From Thermoanaerobacterales bacterium (GTDB taxonomy: Bacteria > Bacillota > Thermosediminibacteria > Thermosediminibacterales > Tepidanaerobacteraceae): a stretch of 64,000 nucleotides of DNA. Position numbers and translations under genes: made by a program. Within the stretch, counting starts at the first letter, position 1. Each line of letters starts with the position of its first letter. This document shows positions 8,547-18,396 of the stretch, in pieces. The notes beneath the pieces were generated by a model. The model had not been told where the DNA came from, searched no databases, and was given only the letters and a program-made list of their open reading frames with translations. The stretch spans positions 39,649 through 103,648 of the forward strand of contig DUMA01000001.1 of the NCBI GenBank assembly GCA_012840135.1, given 5' to 3'.

Positions 8547-8575
8547 GAAGGATAATATTAAAGATTGTAGAATAT
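8547..8575 (+). promoter_or_regulatory. SigH-like promoter of the molybdenum-cofactor operon
   Basis: GAAGGATAA (8547-8555), an 11-base spacer and GTAGAATAT (8567-8575) match the SigH consensus in full. The start would be near 8583, about 26 bases before the preferred moeA start. Confidence 0.72.
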
Positions 8576-8608
8576 TATATCATCAGTGTTGTGCGGAAAG
8601 ATTATGAC

Positions 8609-9859
8609 ATGACGAAAGGAATGAATCAATTGTTGTTCAGTGCCGTCAGCGTGGAACAGGTAAAAGAGGTTCTTAAAAAATATCTGGAGGAATACGAGCC
8701 CGATATTGAGGAAGTGGACCTGCTTTCGGCTTACAACAGGGTTCTGGCGGAGGACATAGTTTCACAGGAAGACATTCCCGCCTTTAACCGTTCCACCGTG
8801 GACGGTTTTGCGGTGAAGGCCAGGGACACCTTTGGGGCCAGTGAATCCATGCCCGCACTCCTGACCCTGGTGGGCGAAATCAGGATGGGAGAGCAAACGG
8901 ACATAAAAATTTCGACGGGCGAGGCGGCAAAAATACCCACCGGAGGCATGCTGCCGGAAGGTTCCGATGCCGTCGTTATGCTGGAATATACACAACTGAT
9001 GGATGATACCACCCTCTGGGCCGAAAGGCCAGTGGCTCCCGGGGAAAATGTGGTGACAAAGGGGGAAGATATCCGAAGGGGCAGTGTGGTGCTGAAAAAA
9101 GGTCACACCCTCAGGCCCCAGGACCTTGGCGCACTGGCAGCTGTGGGCATCGATAAGGTGAAAGTGGTAAAGCCCCCGCTCATTTCGGTTATTTCCACCG
9201 GAGACGAGGTTAAGCCTCCGGGACAGTCCATAAAGCCGGGGGAAGTGAGGGATATAAACACATATGCCATCTGCGGTGAGGTCATGAAATGGGGAGGGCA
9301 GCCTCTGCCGCAGGGCATAGTGAGGGATAATTTCGGGGATTTGTACAATGCCGTAAAAACTGCCCTGGGAAAAAGCCATGCGGTGCTACTGACCGGCGGA
9401 AGCTCGGTAGGAGCCCGAGACCACACCGTGAAGGTCATTGAAAGCCTAGGAAAACCCGGCGTGCTGGCCCACGGCCTTCCGGTAAAGCCCGGCAAGCCGA
9501 CGGTGGTGGCGGTGGTGGAAGGCAAGCCCGTCATAGGCCTTCCCGGCCATCCGGTCTCGGCCATGGTGATATTCGAAATAATCGTAAGGCCCGTCATATC
9601 CACGATGCTGGGAAGGCCCGAAGATTACGGGGGAACAAGGGTCTTGGCCAGGTTGTCCAGGAATATGGCATCCGCCGCAGGAAGAGAAGATTTTATAAGG
9701 GTGAAGCTGGAGCGAAGGGGAGAAGAACTGTGGGCGGTGCCTGTTCTAGGAAAGTCCGGCCTTATATCCAGCATGGTGGACTCCCATGGCCTGGCGCATA
9801 TCCCGCCGCATAAACAGGGAGTAGCGGAAGGGGAACTGGTGGAGGTGGAGATATATTAA
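8609..9859 (+). CDS. moeA: Molybdopterin molybdenumtransferase MoeA
   Basis: Inserts molybdate (or tungstate) into adenylylated molybdopterin, releasing AMP. It is about 416 residues with the full MoeA layout: N-terminal MoeA_N (SAYNRVLAEDIVSQEDIPAFNRSTVDGFAV), the MoCF-binding core (ISTGDEV, LLTGGSSVGARDH, GLPGHPVSAM) and a C-terminal beta domain ending in VEVEIY. The GTG at 8591 is a possible start, but the ATG at 8609 follows GGAAAG at a better distance and lies in a comfortable leader after the SigH-like promoter. It is the first gene of a six-gene cofactor operon and has a second, fused paralogue right behind it. Confidence 0.95.
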   Translation: MTKGMNQLLFSAVSVEQVKEVLKKYLEEYEPDIEEVDLLSAYNRVLAEDIVSQEDIPAFNRSTVDGFAVKARDTFGASESMPALLTLVGEIRMGEQTDIKISTGEAAKIPTGGMLPEGSDAVVMLEYTQLMDDTTLWAERPVAPGENVVTKGEDIRRGSVVLKKGHTLRPQDLGALAAVGIDKVKVVKPPLISVISTGDEVKPPGQSIKPGEVRDINTYAICGEVMKWGGQPLPQGIVRDNFGDLYNAVKTALGKSHAVLLTGGSSVGARDHTVKVIESLGKPGVLAHGLPVKPGKPTVVAVVEGKPVIGLPGHPVSAMVIFEIIVRPVISTMLGRPEDYGGTRVLARLSRNMASAAGREDFIRVKLERRGEELWAVPVLGKSGLISSMVDSHGLAHIPPHKQGVAEGELVEVEIY

Positions 9860-9941
9860 GGAAGAAACACGGGAAGGTTATTTTATCTTTTAGCCCGGCA
9901 GAATAATTAATATAGATTAGATTATATAAAGGAGATTTTGT

Positions 9942-11894
9942 ATGAAAAAGAGGGATGTTTATCTGGACAATATGCCCCTGGAAGAGGCAAAGAAGCTGTT
10001 TTTCGAGGAGCTGCGGGAGGCTGGGGTTTTAAAGCCCCGGGAACCGGAGATTCTGGATGTTCGGAAGGCTCTCGGCAGGATCACGGCGGAGCCGGTTTTT
10101 GCTAAAATATCGTCTCCCCATTACCATGCGGCAGCCATGGATGGCATTGCGGTGGCGGCAAAGGACACCTTCGGAGCTGATGAAAGCAATCCCATCAGGT
10201 TGAAGGAAGGAATCAACTTTAAATATGTGGACACCGGCGATCCCCTTCCTCCCGGATGCGATACGGTGATAATGATAGAAGAAATCCACCCGGTGGGCGA
10301 TGGAGAAGTAGAGATAATAAAACCCTGTTCCCCCTGGGACAATTTGCGGGGCATAGGGGAGGATATAGTGGCCACAGAGCTCATTGTGCCTGAAAATCAC
10401 CGGCTGCGGCCCCAGGACCTGGGAGCCATCCTGGCGGGAGGGCATGTGCAGGTGGCCGTGAGAAGAAAACCGGTAGTGGCCATAATACCAACGGGAACCG
10501 AACTGGTATCTCCAGGGATGACCTTAAAGCCCGGTGATATCATAGAATACAATTCTTCCGTGCTGGCGGGGTTTGTGGAGGAGTGGGGCGGTCAGGTCCT
10601 GGTCATGGAAAAGGTGGAAGACGATTATGAAAAAATAAGACAGAGGGTTAAGGAAGCCCTGGAAAGAGCCGATGCGGTCATAATAAACGCCGGTTCCTCG
10701 GCAGGTTCCGAAGACTACACTTCATCCTGCATAGCGGAACTGGGCAAACTGCTGGTGCACGGTGTGGCCATAAGGCCCGGCAAACCCGTGATGCTGGGGA
10801 GGATAGGCGATAAGCCAGTCCTGGGCATTCCCGGCTATCCTGTATCGGCAGCCCTTACCATGAACCTCTTTGTGAAGCCATTGCTTTATTTGATGCAGGG
10901 CATCCCGGCTCCTGTGCCGGAGAAGATAGAGGCGGTCATGTCCCGGCGGGTTGTGTCTTCAATAGGCACCGAGGAGTTCCTCAGGGTAAAGCTGGGTCGC
11001 ATAGGGGAGCGGGTCTGCGCATCACCACTTTCCCGGGGAGCGGGTGTCATTATGTCAATGGTGAGAGCCGACGGCATTGTCAGGATACCGGCACTGAAGG
11101 AAGGGCTGGAGGCTGGAGAGCGGGTGGAAGTGGAGCTTTTGAGGCCGGCCTATGAGATTGAAAACACCGTCGTTATAACAGGAAGCCACGATATAACCCT
11201 CGATCTTCTGGCCAGCGAGGTCAAAAAATATTATCCTGAGCTCAATGTCTCTTCCGCCCACGTGGGGAGCATGGGCGGGATCATGGCATTGAAGCGTGGC
11301 GAAGCCCACATGGCGGGCATGCACCTTCTGGACCTCGATACGGGAGAATATAATGTTCCGTATTTAAAAAGGTACCTGCCGGAAAGAGGGATAGTGCTGG
11401 TGAACCTCGTACGCCGCCAGCAGGGTATCATGGTGCAGAAAGGCAATCCTAAAGGAATAAAGGGCATCGAAGATTTAAAAAGGCCCGATGTGCTCTTCAT
11501 TAACCGCCAGAGGGGAGCCGGGACCAGGCTGCTTCTGGATTTGAAATTAAAGGAACTGGGAATATCCCCCCATGAGATAAGAGGATACGACCGGGAAGAA
11601 TATACCCATATGGCGGTAGCGGCGGCGGTGGCAGGAGGCAGCGCCGATGCGGGCTTGGGGATTCTGGCGGCTGCCAATGCCCTGGACCTGGACTTCATCC
11701 CCGTCTCACCTGAAGAATACGATCTTGCCATCCCTGAAGAATTTTACCATCTGGACTCCGTAAAAAAGATGCTCAGTGTCATCAACACCGCCGAATTCAA
11801 AAAAAAGGTCGAAGCTCTGGGAGGCTACGACACCCGCGATACAGGCAAAATAATATATCAAGGGGTCGGAGTGTCACAGGGACGGTTCCGTTGA
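9942..11894 (+). CDS. MoeA-type molybdenumtransferase fused to a periplasmic-binding-protein-like domain
   Basis: A 650-residue protein. Residues 1 to about 405 are a second MoeA (VRKALGRITAEPVFAKISSPHYHAAAMDGIAV, IPTGTELV, NAGSSAGSEDYT, GIPGYPVSAAL). Residues about 410-640 form a PBP-like/LysR-substrate domain (ITGSHDITLDLLASEVKKYYP, SMGGIMALKRGEAHMAG, INRQRGAGTRLLLD). This fusion is known in Clostridia and archaea, where the extra domain is thought to sense or deliver oxyanion or cofactor; it has no signal peptide and is cytoplasmic. The last codons (VSQGRFR and stop) lie inside a REP-like palindrome, so the C-terminus has been rewritten by the repeat. Tandem MoeA copies may separate Mo from W loading (inference). 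Confidence 0.93.
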   Translation: MKKRDVYLDNMPLEEAKKLFFEELREAGVLKPREPEILDVRKALGRITAEPVFAKISSPHYHAAAMDGIAVAAKDTFGADESNPIRLKEGINFKYVDTGDPLPPGCDTVIMIEEIHPVGDGEVEIIKPCSPWDNLRGIGEDIVATELIVPENHRLRPQDLGAILAGGHVQVAVRRKPVVAIIPTGTELVSPGMTLKPGDIIEYNSSVLAGFVEEWGGQVLVMEKVEDDYEKIRQRVKEALERADAVIINAGSSAGSEDYTSSCIAELGKLLVHGVAIRPGKPVMLGRIGDKPVLGIPGYPVSAALTMNLFVKPLLYLMQGIPAPVPEKIEAVMSRRVVSSIGTEEFLRVKLGRIGERVCASPLSRGAGVIMSMVRADGIVRIPALKEGLEAGERVEVELLRPAYEIENTVVITGSHDITLDLLASEVKKYYPELNVSSAHVGSMGGIMALKRGEAHMAGMHLLDLDTGEYNVPYLKRYLPERGIVLVNLVRRQQGIMVQKGNPKGIKGIEDLKRPDVLFINRQRGAGTRLLLDLKLKELGISPHEIRGYDREEYTHMAVAAAVAGGSADAGLGILAAANALDLDFIPVSPEEYDLAIPEEFYHLDSVKKMLSVINTAEFKKKVEALGGYDTRDTGKIIYQGVGVSQGRFR

Positions 11895-11935
11895 CACACA
11901 TCCATATCGTGTCAAAAGAACCGTCCCCATGACAC
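11871..11935. repeat. Pair of REP-like palindromes, GGGACGGTTC core with GTGTCA/TGACAC arms
   Basis: Unit A (11871-11897) runs from GTGTCA through GGGACGGTTC to TGACAC. Unit B (11909-11935) is its near-exact reverse complement, also bounded by GTGTCA and TGACAC. The pair forms a long inverted repeat with an 11-base centre. A degenerate third piece (ACAGGGACACAACCGTGACA) follows to about 11956. The stop codon of the upstream gene is inside unit A. The layout resembles REP/BIME units mobilised by REP-associated tyrosine transposases; no transposase gene is visible. Confidence 0.85.
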
Positions 11936-11985
11936 AACAGGGACACAACCGTGACAAAAATATTTGGTGAATAGGGGGGCCATGG

Positions 11986-12957
11986 ATGAAGGATGCCGTC
12001 GGCAGAGAAATAAATTACCTCAGGATTTCCGTCACCGACCGGTGCAATTTCCGGTGCCTTTATTGTATGCCTGAAAAGGGAGTGGAGCCCAAATCCCATT
12101 CGGATATTCTCCGCTTTGAGGAGATGGTGGAATTTGTAAGGGCCGTAGCTCCTCTGGGCATCACCAGAATCAGGGTCACCGGCGGCGAACCCCTGGTGAG
12201 GAAGGGGATACCGAGTTTTATCCGGGAGCTTCGAAACATAAATGGTATAAGGGATATATCCATTACTACCAACGGTTCGCTCCTTGCGCCCATAGCGGCG
12301 GATTTGAAAGATGCAGGTCTAGACAGGGTAAACATAAGTCTTGACACCTTAAAGCCTGAAAGGTTCCGCAAAATCACCCGCTGCGGCAGGCTCTCCGACG
12401 TGCTGCGCGGAATAGAATCTGCGCTCGAGACAGGCCTTGTCCCGGTGAAGTTAAACTGTGTGATGGTCCGTGGATTCAATGATGATGAGATCGGGGATTT
12501 TATCGAACTTACCAGAAGTTATCCCATTTACATTAGATTTATTGAGCTCATGCCCCTGGGCGAAAAAGGATGGAGCCAGGGCAAATATATTTCCGCGGAA
12601 GAAATAAAATCCTCCATAAAAGAAAGACTTATGCCCACCGGCGCCCCTGCCGGAGCGGGTCCGGCCGTATACTACAGGGTACCCGGGGCTGTCGGAGCGG
12701 TAGGTTTCATAACCCCCATCAGCCGCCATTTCTGTGATGCCTGCAACCGTGTTCGGCTCACCGCTGACGGCAAGTTAAAACCATGCCTGGAATCGGACCT
12801 GGAGATAGATATAAAGAAAGCCCTGAGGGAGAAAAAAGGCGAAGAGGAACTGCGAAGCCTTTTCAGGGAGGCTATTATGAAAAAGCCCGTGTGCCACCAT
12901 ATGATGCCGGAAGAAAAAAGCGCTCATCGGCGCCACATGTGGCAGATAGGGGGTTAG
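11986..12957 (+). CDS. moaA: GTP 3',8-cyclase MoaA
   Basis: Radical-SAM enzyme of the first step of molybdenum-cofactor synthesis, turning GTP into 3',8-cyclo-GTP. The 323-residue protein has the SAM cluster motif CNFRCLYC, the SAM-binding RVTGGEPLVR, the second cluster region HFCDACNRVRLTADGKLKPC and the C-terminal GG needed for activity (ending QIGG). A GGGGGG site precedes the start. It is followed after 3 bases by moaC, which converts its product to cPMP. Confidence 0.97.
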   Translation: MKDAVGREINYLRISVTDRCNFRCLYCMPEKGVEPKSHSDILRFEEMVEFVRAVAPLGITRIRVTGGEPLVRKGIPSFIRELRNINGIRDISITTNGSLLAPIAADLKDAGLDRVNISLDTLKPERFRKITRCGRLSDVLRGIESALETGLVPVKLNCVMVRGFNDDEIGDFIELTRSYPIYIRFIELMPLGEKGWSQGKYISAEEIKSSIKERLMPTGAPAGAGPAVYYRVPGAVGAVGFITPISRHFCDACNRVRLTADGKLKPCLESDLEIDIKKALREKKGEEELRSLFREAIMKKPVCHHMMPEEKSAHRRHMWQIGG

Positions 12958-12960
12958 ACA

Positions 12961-13446
12961 ATGGAATTTACTCATTTCAATGAGGAAGGGAAAGCCCGCA
13001 TGGTGAATGTGGGGCAAAAAGCGGACACAGAGCGGGTAGCCGTGGCCCGGGGATTAATAGAAATGAAGCCCGAAACCCTGAAAATGATACTGGAGGGGAG
13101 GGCCAAAAAAGGTGATGTTCTGGCGGTTTCTCAGGTGGCGGGCATCATGGCGGCAAAAGAGACATCCCGCATCATACCCATGTGCCACAATATTTTTTTG
13201 ACCGGGGCGGATATAAAGTTTGAAATATATGAAGACAGGAGCGCCATTGGCGTGGAAGCTCGCATTACCACCGTGGGCAAGACCGGAGTGGAGATGGAAG
13301 CCTTGACGGCGGTATCAGCGGCTTGCCTCACCATATACGACATGTGCAAGGCAGTAGATCGCGGCATGGTGATAAAAGATATCCGCCTGGTGGAAAAAAG
13401 AGGCGGAAAGAGCGGGACGTTCAAGATCGAAAAGTGTGATGCGTGA
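12961..13446 (+). CDS. moaC: Cyclic pyranopterin monophosphate synthase MoaC
   Basis: Converts 3',8-cyclo-GTP to cPMP. The 161-residue protein shows the family blocks [57 protein letters not shown] and the C-terminal EKRGGKSG, at normal length. The start lies 3 bases after moaA. Confidence 0.97.
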   Translation: MEFTHFNEEGKARMVNVGQKADTERVAVARGLIEMKPETLKMILEGRAKKGDVLAVSQVAGIMAAKETSRIIPMCHNIFLTGADIKFEIYEDRSAIGVEARITTVGKTGVEMEALTAVSAACLTIYDMCKAVDRGMVIKDIRLVEKRGGKSGTFKIEKCDA

Positions 13447-13540
13447 AGTAGATTGTCCGGTTTATGATCCTGAAAAAGAAGGTGATTAGTGCACATAAAA
13501 AGGCTAGGTATGTTTTAACATAAAAAGCGGAGGTTGACTT

Positions 13541-13972
13541 ATGGGGAAGATTATAGCTGTATGCAAGAGCGAGCAAAAAGGTGAACGCAAGGTTAATGTG
13601 GGTTCCGCACGGCTTGTGGAAAACTTTGGCGTAGAAGGCGACGCCCATGGCGGCAGCTGGCACCGCCAGGTGAGCCTCCTTGCCGTGGAAAGTATAACTA
13701 AAATGGTGGAAAAAGGCCTGAAAGTCGGGCCCGGCGATTTTGCCGAAAATATTACCACCGAAGGCATAGACCTGGCAAACCTGGCTGTGGGCACGAAGCT
13801 TCAGGCTGGTCAGGCCCTGCTGGAAGTAACGCAGATAGGCAAGAAATGTCACGCCAGATGCGCCATATATGAACAGGCCGGTGACTGCATCATGCCCCGG
13901 GAGGGGATCTTCGCGAGGGTTTTAAAGGGCGGGATCGTATCCGCCGGCGACAGTATAGATATAGTACAATAA
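13541..13972 (+). CDS. MOSC-domain protein
   Basis: A 143-residue stand-alone MOSC domain (GDAHGGSWHRQVSLLAVES, GDFAENITTEGIDL, VGTKLQAGQALLEVTQIGKKCHARC). MOSC domains act in delivery or sulfuration of molybdenum cofactor, with a conserved Cys near the end of the domain; the Cys pair in KKCHARC fits. It is preceded by a GGAGG site and lies between moaC and mogA, which supports a cofactor-maturation role. No MoaD/MoaE genes are present in this operon. Confidence 0.9.
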   Translation: MGKIIAVCKSEQKGERKVNVGSARLVENFGVEGDAHGGSWHRQVSLLAVESITKMVEKGLKVGPGDFAENITTEGIDLANLAVGTKLQAGQALLEVTQIGKKCHARCAIYEQAGDCIMPREGIFARVLKGGIVSAGDSIDIVQ

Positions 13973-14053
13973 GCAATAAATATGTTGCAGATTCGGTGAC
14001 CGGAAAAACGCATATGATGAATGATATTTTTTGAAAAATAAACGGAGGCGATA

Positions 14054-14542
14054 ATGGTGATAAAAATAGCCATTCTTACGGCCAGTGACCGCGGATCAAA
14101 GGGTGAGAGGGAGGATGTAAGCGGCAGGGTCATAGAAGAAATGGTAAAGGCCATCGACGGTCAGGTGGTGGACTACAGGGTGGTGTCCGATGACCTTGAT
14201 GTATTGAAAGAGACCATGCTCCAGATGTGCGAAAAAGGTGCCGATATCATCCTCACCACCGGGGGCACCGGCTTTTCGCCCAGAGACAACACTCCCGAGG
14301 CCACCCTTTCCGTTATAGAAAGGGAGGTGCCCGGCATACCCGAGGCCATGCGGCAAAATAGCCTGCAAAAGACTCCCAATGCTATGCTCTCCAGGGCCCG
14401 GGCCGGAATCCGCGGCAAGACTCTCATTGTAAACCTGCCCGGCAGCCCCAAAGCCGTCCGGGAAAATCTCGAAATAATACTCCCGGCCCTGCCTCACGCG
14501 GTGGAAGTATTAAAAGGGTGGGTAAAGGACTGCGGAAAATAA
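14054..14542 (+). CDS. mogA: Molybdopterin adenylyltransferase MogA/MoaB
   Basis: Activates molybdopterin by adenylation before metal insertion by MoeA. The 162-residue protein carries the MoCF motif TTGGTGFSPRDNTPEAT, the preceding AILTASDRGSKGEREDVSG, and NLPGSPKAVRENLE near the C-terminus. A GGAGG site lies before the ATG. It is the last gene of the cofactor operon; a toxin gene converges on it. Confidence 0.95.
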   Translation: MVIKIAILTASDRGSKGEREDVSGRVIEEMVKAIDGQVVDYRVVSDDLDVLKETMLQMCEKGADIILTTGGTGFSPRDNTPEATLSVIEREVPGIPEAMRQNSLQKTPNAMLSRARAGIRGKTLIVNLPGSPKAVRENLEIILPALPHAVEVLKGWVKDCGK

Positions 14543-14635
14543 AAAAACCGGCGAAATATAATTGTATCTATGGTCAAATGAAGAAAGTCAATTTTCGAAC
14601 ATTCAATTTGAGTAGCTACAATACCGCAACAAAAG

Positions 14636-15028
14636 TTACTTTATTGTTAAAATGCCATACTGCTCGAAATGATGATCAAAAGTAAAAGCTCTGTCAATAT
14701 TTAGTCTCTTGATCATAGCAAAACTGGTGGCATCCGTATAAGAAAAGTCTTTGTCTTCATACTTTTCGATGATACTTTTCGCACTTTTTTCGTCGGCATC
14801 GGTGACAGACTCCACATTCCATGTATTGGTCAATAACCACCGACGGGCTAAACTAGGATGAGTTCTTGCCGATAAAAGGTTGTAAGTTTCGGCCACAATA
14901 AAATTGGAGATGATTAGTTCAGCACCTTGTTCTGTTAACCTTTTTAAAATATCTACAGATAAAAGATGGTTGTAATCATTTTTGATTAGTAGTGCTGCGA
15001 TGGCACTGGTATCTACAAAGACTATCAT
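14636..15028 (-). CDS. PIN-domain toxin, VapC type
   Basis: A 130-residue PIN-fold ribonuclease. The acidic residues that bind metal are visible in FVDTSA (Asp), FIVAETYN (Glu), SYTDATSFA (Asp) and FTFDHHF (Asp). Its start overlaps the end of the upstream antitoxin gene by 4 bases, the usual toxin-antitoxin arrangement. RNA target unknown. Confidence 0.9.
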   Translation of the reverse strand: MIVFVDTSAIAALLIKNDYNHLLSVDILKRLTEQGAELIISNFIVAETYNLLSARTHPSLARRWLLTNTWNVESVTDADEKSAKSIIEKYEDKDFSYTDATSFAMIKRLNIDRAFTFDHHFEQYGILTIK

Positions 15029-15285
15029 TGTTTATCACCTAAATATTTATGTTTATTTGATGAGATATCAGTTTTCCCTTCCTTATCTTCGGCCGAACCT
15101 ATGAGATTCCATATACCATCATCAAAAGAAGCTTTATTATAATTGGGTAACTTATATAAAATAATTTTTTCATTTACAACTTCGGCTATGACGTAGTCAT
15201 TTTCGTTAATGTGTAAATTGTCCCTTATTTTTTTTGTCAGTGTTATCTGACCTTTCTCTCTTACTCTTAAAATTTGTTTTTCCAT
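15025..15285 (-). CDS. Antitoxin with AbrB/SpoVT-type DNA-binding domain
   Basis: An 86-residue protein with an N-terminal swapped-hairpin AbrB domain (ILRVREKGQITLTKKIRDNLHINENDYVIAEV) and a charged C-terminal tail that probably wraps the toxin. It is encoded immediately before the PIN toxin with a 4-base overlap. Such antitoxins repress their own operon; the AT-rich upstream sequence (15290-15400) is a plausible operator, but no clear dyad was assigned. Confidence 0.87.
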   Translation of the reverse strand: MEKQILRVREKGQITLTKKIRDNLHINENDYVIAEVVNEKIILYKLPNYNKASFDDGIWNLIGSAEDKEGKTDISSNKHKYLGDKQ

Positions 15286-15490
15286 TTTTGCTCACTTCTC
15301 CTACTTTATAATACTTTCTAACTAGATCTTACTAAAGATTTTATAAAAAATCAATAAAGTTTATAGAATTATATAAGATAATAAAATAGGTTGCGGGTAA
15401 ATCATAAAAGTGATAAATATCACTGAATTTGGTTGGGATTAGGTTGATTAGATTGGTTCAAAAAAATCATAGGAAGAGCGAGGTGTAAAA

Positions 15491-16060
15491 ATGCAAAGGT
15501 GTCCCTGGTGCGGCAGCGATGAGCTTTACGTTAAATATCACGATGAAGAATGGGGAGTGCCCGTCCATGATGACAGGAAACACTTTGAATTTCTGGTGCT
15601 GGAGTCGGCTCAGGCGGGATTGAGCTGGATTACCATTCTTCGAAGGAGAGAAAACTACAGAAGGGCCTATGCGGACTTTGACCCTGCGGAAGTATCCAGG
15701 TACGATGAATCCAAAATCCAGCAACTGATGAAGGACGACGGTATCATAAGGAACTATAAGAAGATAGAGGCTTCCGTAAACAATGCCAGAAGATTTCTTG
15801 AAATCCAGAGGGAATTCGGGAGCTTCGACAATTACATATGGCGCTTTGTGGATTATAAACCCGTATTTAATGCCTGGGAAAGCGTTTCGGAAATACCTCC
15901 GAGGACGGAAATATCCGATGAAATCAGCAGAGACTTAAAAAAGCGGGGCTTTAAATTTGTGGGTTCTACCATAATCTATTCCCACATGCAGGCAACGGGC
16001 CTGGTGAATGACCATATCATAAGCTGCTTTAGATACCGTGAGCTTAATCAACCAGGTTAA
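15491..16060 (+). CDS. tag: DNA-3-methyladenine glycosylase I
   Basis: Removes 3-methyladenine from alkylated DNA. The 189-residue protein has the Tag blocks RCPWCGSDELYVKYHDEEWG (start, with zinc-binding Cys), FEFLVLESAQAGLSWITILRRRENYR, and C-terminal FKFVGSTIIYSHMQATGLVNDH with the second zinc ligands (His) and a final Cys. It appears monocistronic. Confidence 0.96.
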   Translation: MQRCPWCGSDELYVKYHDEEWGVPVHDDRKHFEFLVLESAQAGLSWITILRRRENYRRAYADFDPAEVSRYDESKIQQLMKDDGIIRNYKKIEASVNNARRFLEIQREFGSFDNYIWRFVDYKPVFNAWESVSEIPPRTEISDEISRDLKKRGFKFVGSTIIYSHMQATGLVNDHIISCFRYRELNQPG

Positions 16061-16251
16061 AGCTTAGATTATTATGTATAATTTAGTTTATACTGGAAAA
16101 TATATAATAACAGGGCCCCGGTCAAACTTTCACAACCCATTTTTAAAACGTAAAGATTTCTGGTGAAAATTCACGAAATCTACATGAATATCCATATAAA
16201 CCGGAACAAGCAGTATTTTTTATGGAAAAATACGGGCAAAAGGAATTGATT

Positions 16252-16279
16252 TTGACAGAAGCTTTGTATAAGATATATC
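16252..16279 (+). promoter_or_regulatory. SigA promoter of groESL
   Basis: TTGACA at 16252-16257 and TATATC at 16274-16279 are 16 bases apart. The start site would fall at the left edge of the CIRCE element, as expected for HrcA control. Confidence 0.8.
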
Positions 16280-16285
16280 TTGTAA

Positions 16286-16312
16286 TTAGCACTCACCGAG
16301 TGGGAGTGCTAA
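16286..16312. promoter_or_regulatory. CIRCE operator (HrcA-binding)
   Basis: TTAGCACTC, nine bases, GAGTGCTAA: a perfect CIRCE inverted repeat. It lies between the promoter and groES, so heat-shock control by HrcA is expected; hrcA is not in the window. Confidence 0.97.
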
Positions 16313-16347
16313 CAGGCAGGAGTCAATAATTAAAAGGAGGGGTATAG

Positions 16348-16632
16348 ATGAACATCAAACCATTAGGTGACCGCATTGTCATCAAAGTTCTGGAGAAAGA
16401 GGAAAGGACCAAAGGTGGCATTGTTCTGCCCGATACCGCCAAGGAAAAACCCCAGAAGGGCGAAGTCCTGGCAGTGGGCAGCGGTGAAATCATCGACGGT
16501 CAGAAAGTGCCTCTGGAAGTCAAAGTTGGGGACAAAATCATATTCTCCAAATATGCCGGCACCGAAGTCAAGATCGATGACCAGGAATACCTCATCTTGA
16601 GACAGAGCGATGTCCTTGCCATAATAGAGTAA
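16348..16632 (+). CDS. groES: Co-chaperonin GroES
   Basis: Lid of the GroEL folding chamber, 94 residues. It shows [27 protein letters not shown] (including the mobile loop) and the dome strand [17 protein letters not shown]. An AAAGGAGGGG site precedes the start. It is followed by groEL after 27 bases and is controlled by the CIRCE promoter. Confidence 0.98.
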   Translation: MNIKPLGDRIVIKVLEKEERTKGGIVLPDTAKEKPQKGEVLAVGSGEIIDGQKVPLEVKVGDKIIFSKYAGTEVKIDDQEYLILRQSDVLAIIE

Positions 16633-18270
<1,638 letters not shown>

Positions 18271-18289
18271 TATAAGGCAAAAGCTGCCA

Positions 18290-18321
18290 AAAAAAGACCC
18301 GTCGAAATCGACGGGTCTTTT
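18290..18321 (+). terminator. Terminator of groESL
   Basis: The 10-bp arms GACCCGTCGA (18296-18305) and TCGACGGGTC (18308-18317) are flanked by A and T runs, so it can work in both directions. It lies 20 bases after groEL. Confidence 0.93.
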
Positions 18322-18344
18322 ACTGCGTCCGGGGGTGCAGTTCA

Positions 18345-18374
18345 TTTCAAGCCGGGACGGTTCTCGACTTGAAA
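18345..18374. repeat. REP-like palindrome, GGGACGGTTC core with TTTCAAG/CTTGAAA arms
   Basis: The arms TTTCAAG (18345-18351) and CTTGAAA (18368-18374) enclose a centre containing GGGACGGTTC. The core is the same as in the repeats at 11871 and 32247, while the arms differ. It lies between the convergent groEL and formate/nitrite-channel genes. Confidence 0.72.
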
Positions 18375-18396
18375 AAAAGTCCTGGTTCATTGTGCA

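Noticed and set aside
8437..8608. Search for a molybdenum-cofactor riboswitch before moeA
   Set aside because: The leader between promoter and start is only about 25 bases, too short for that RNA.
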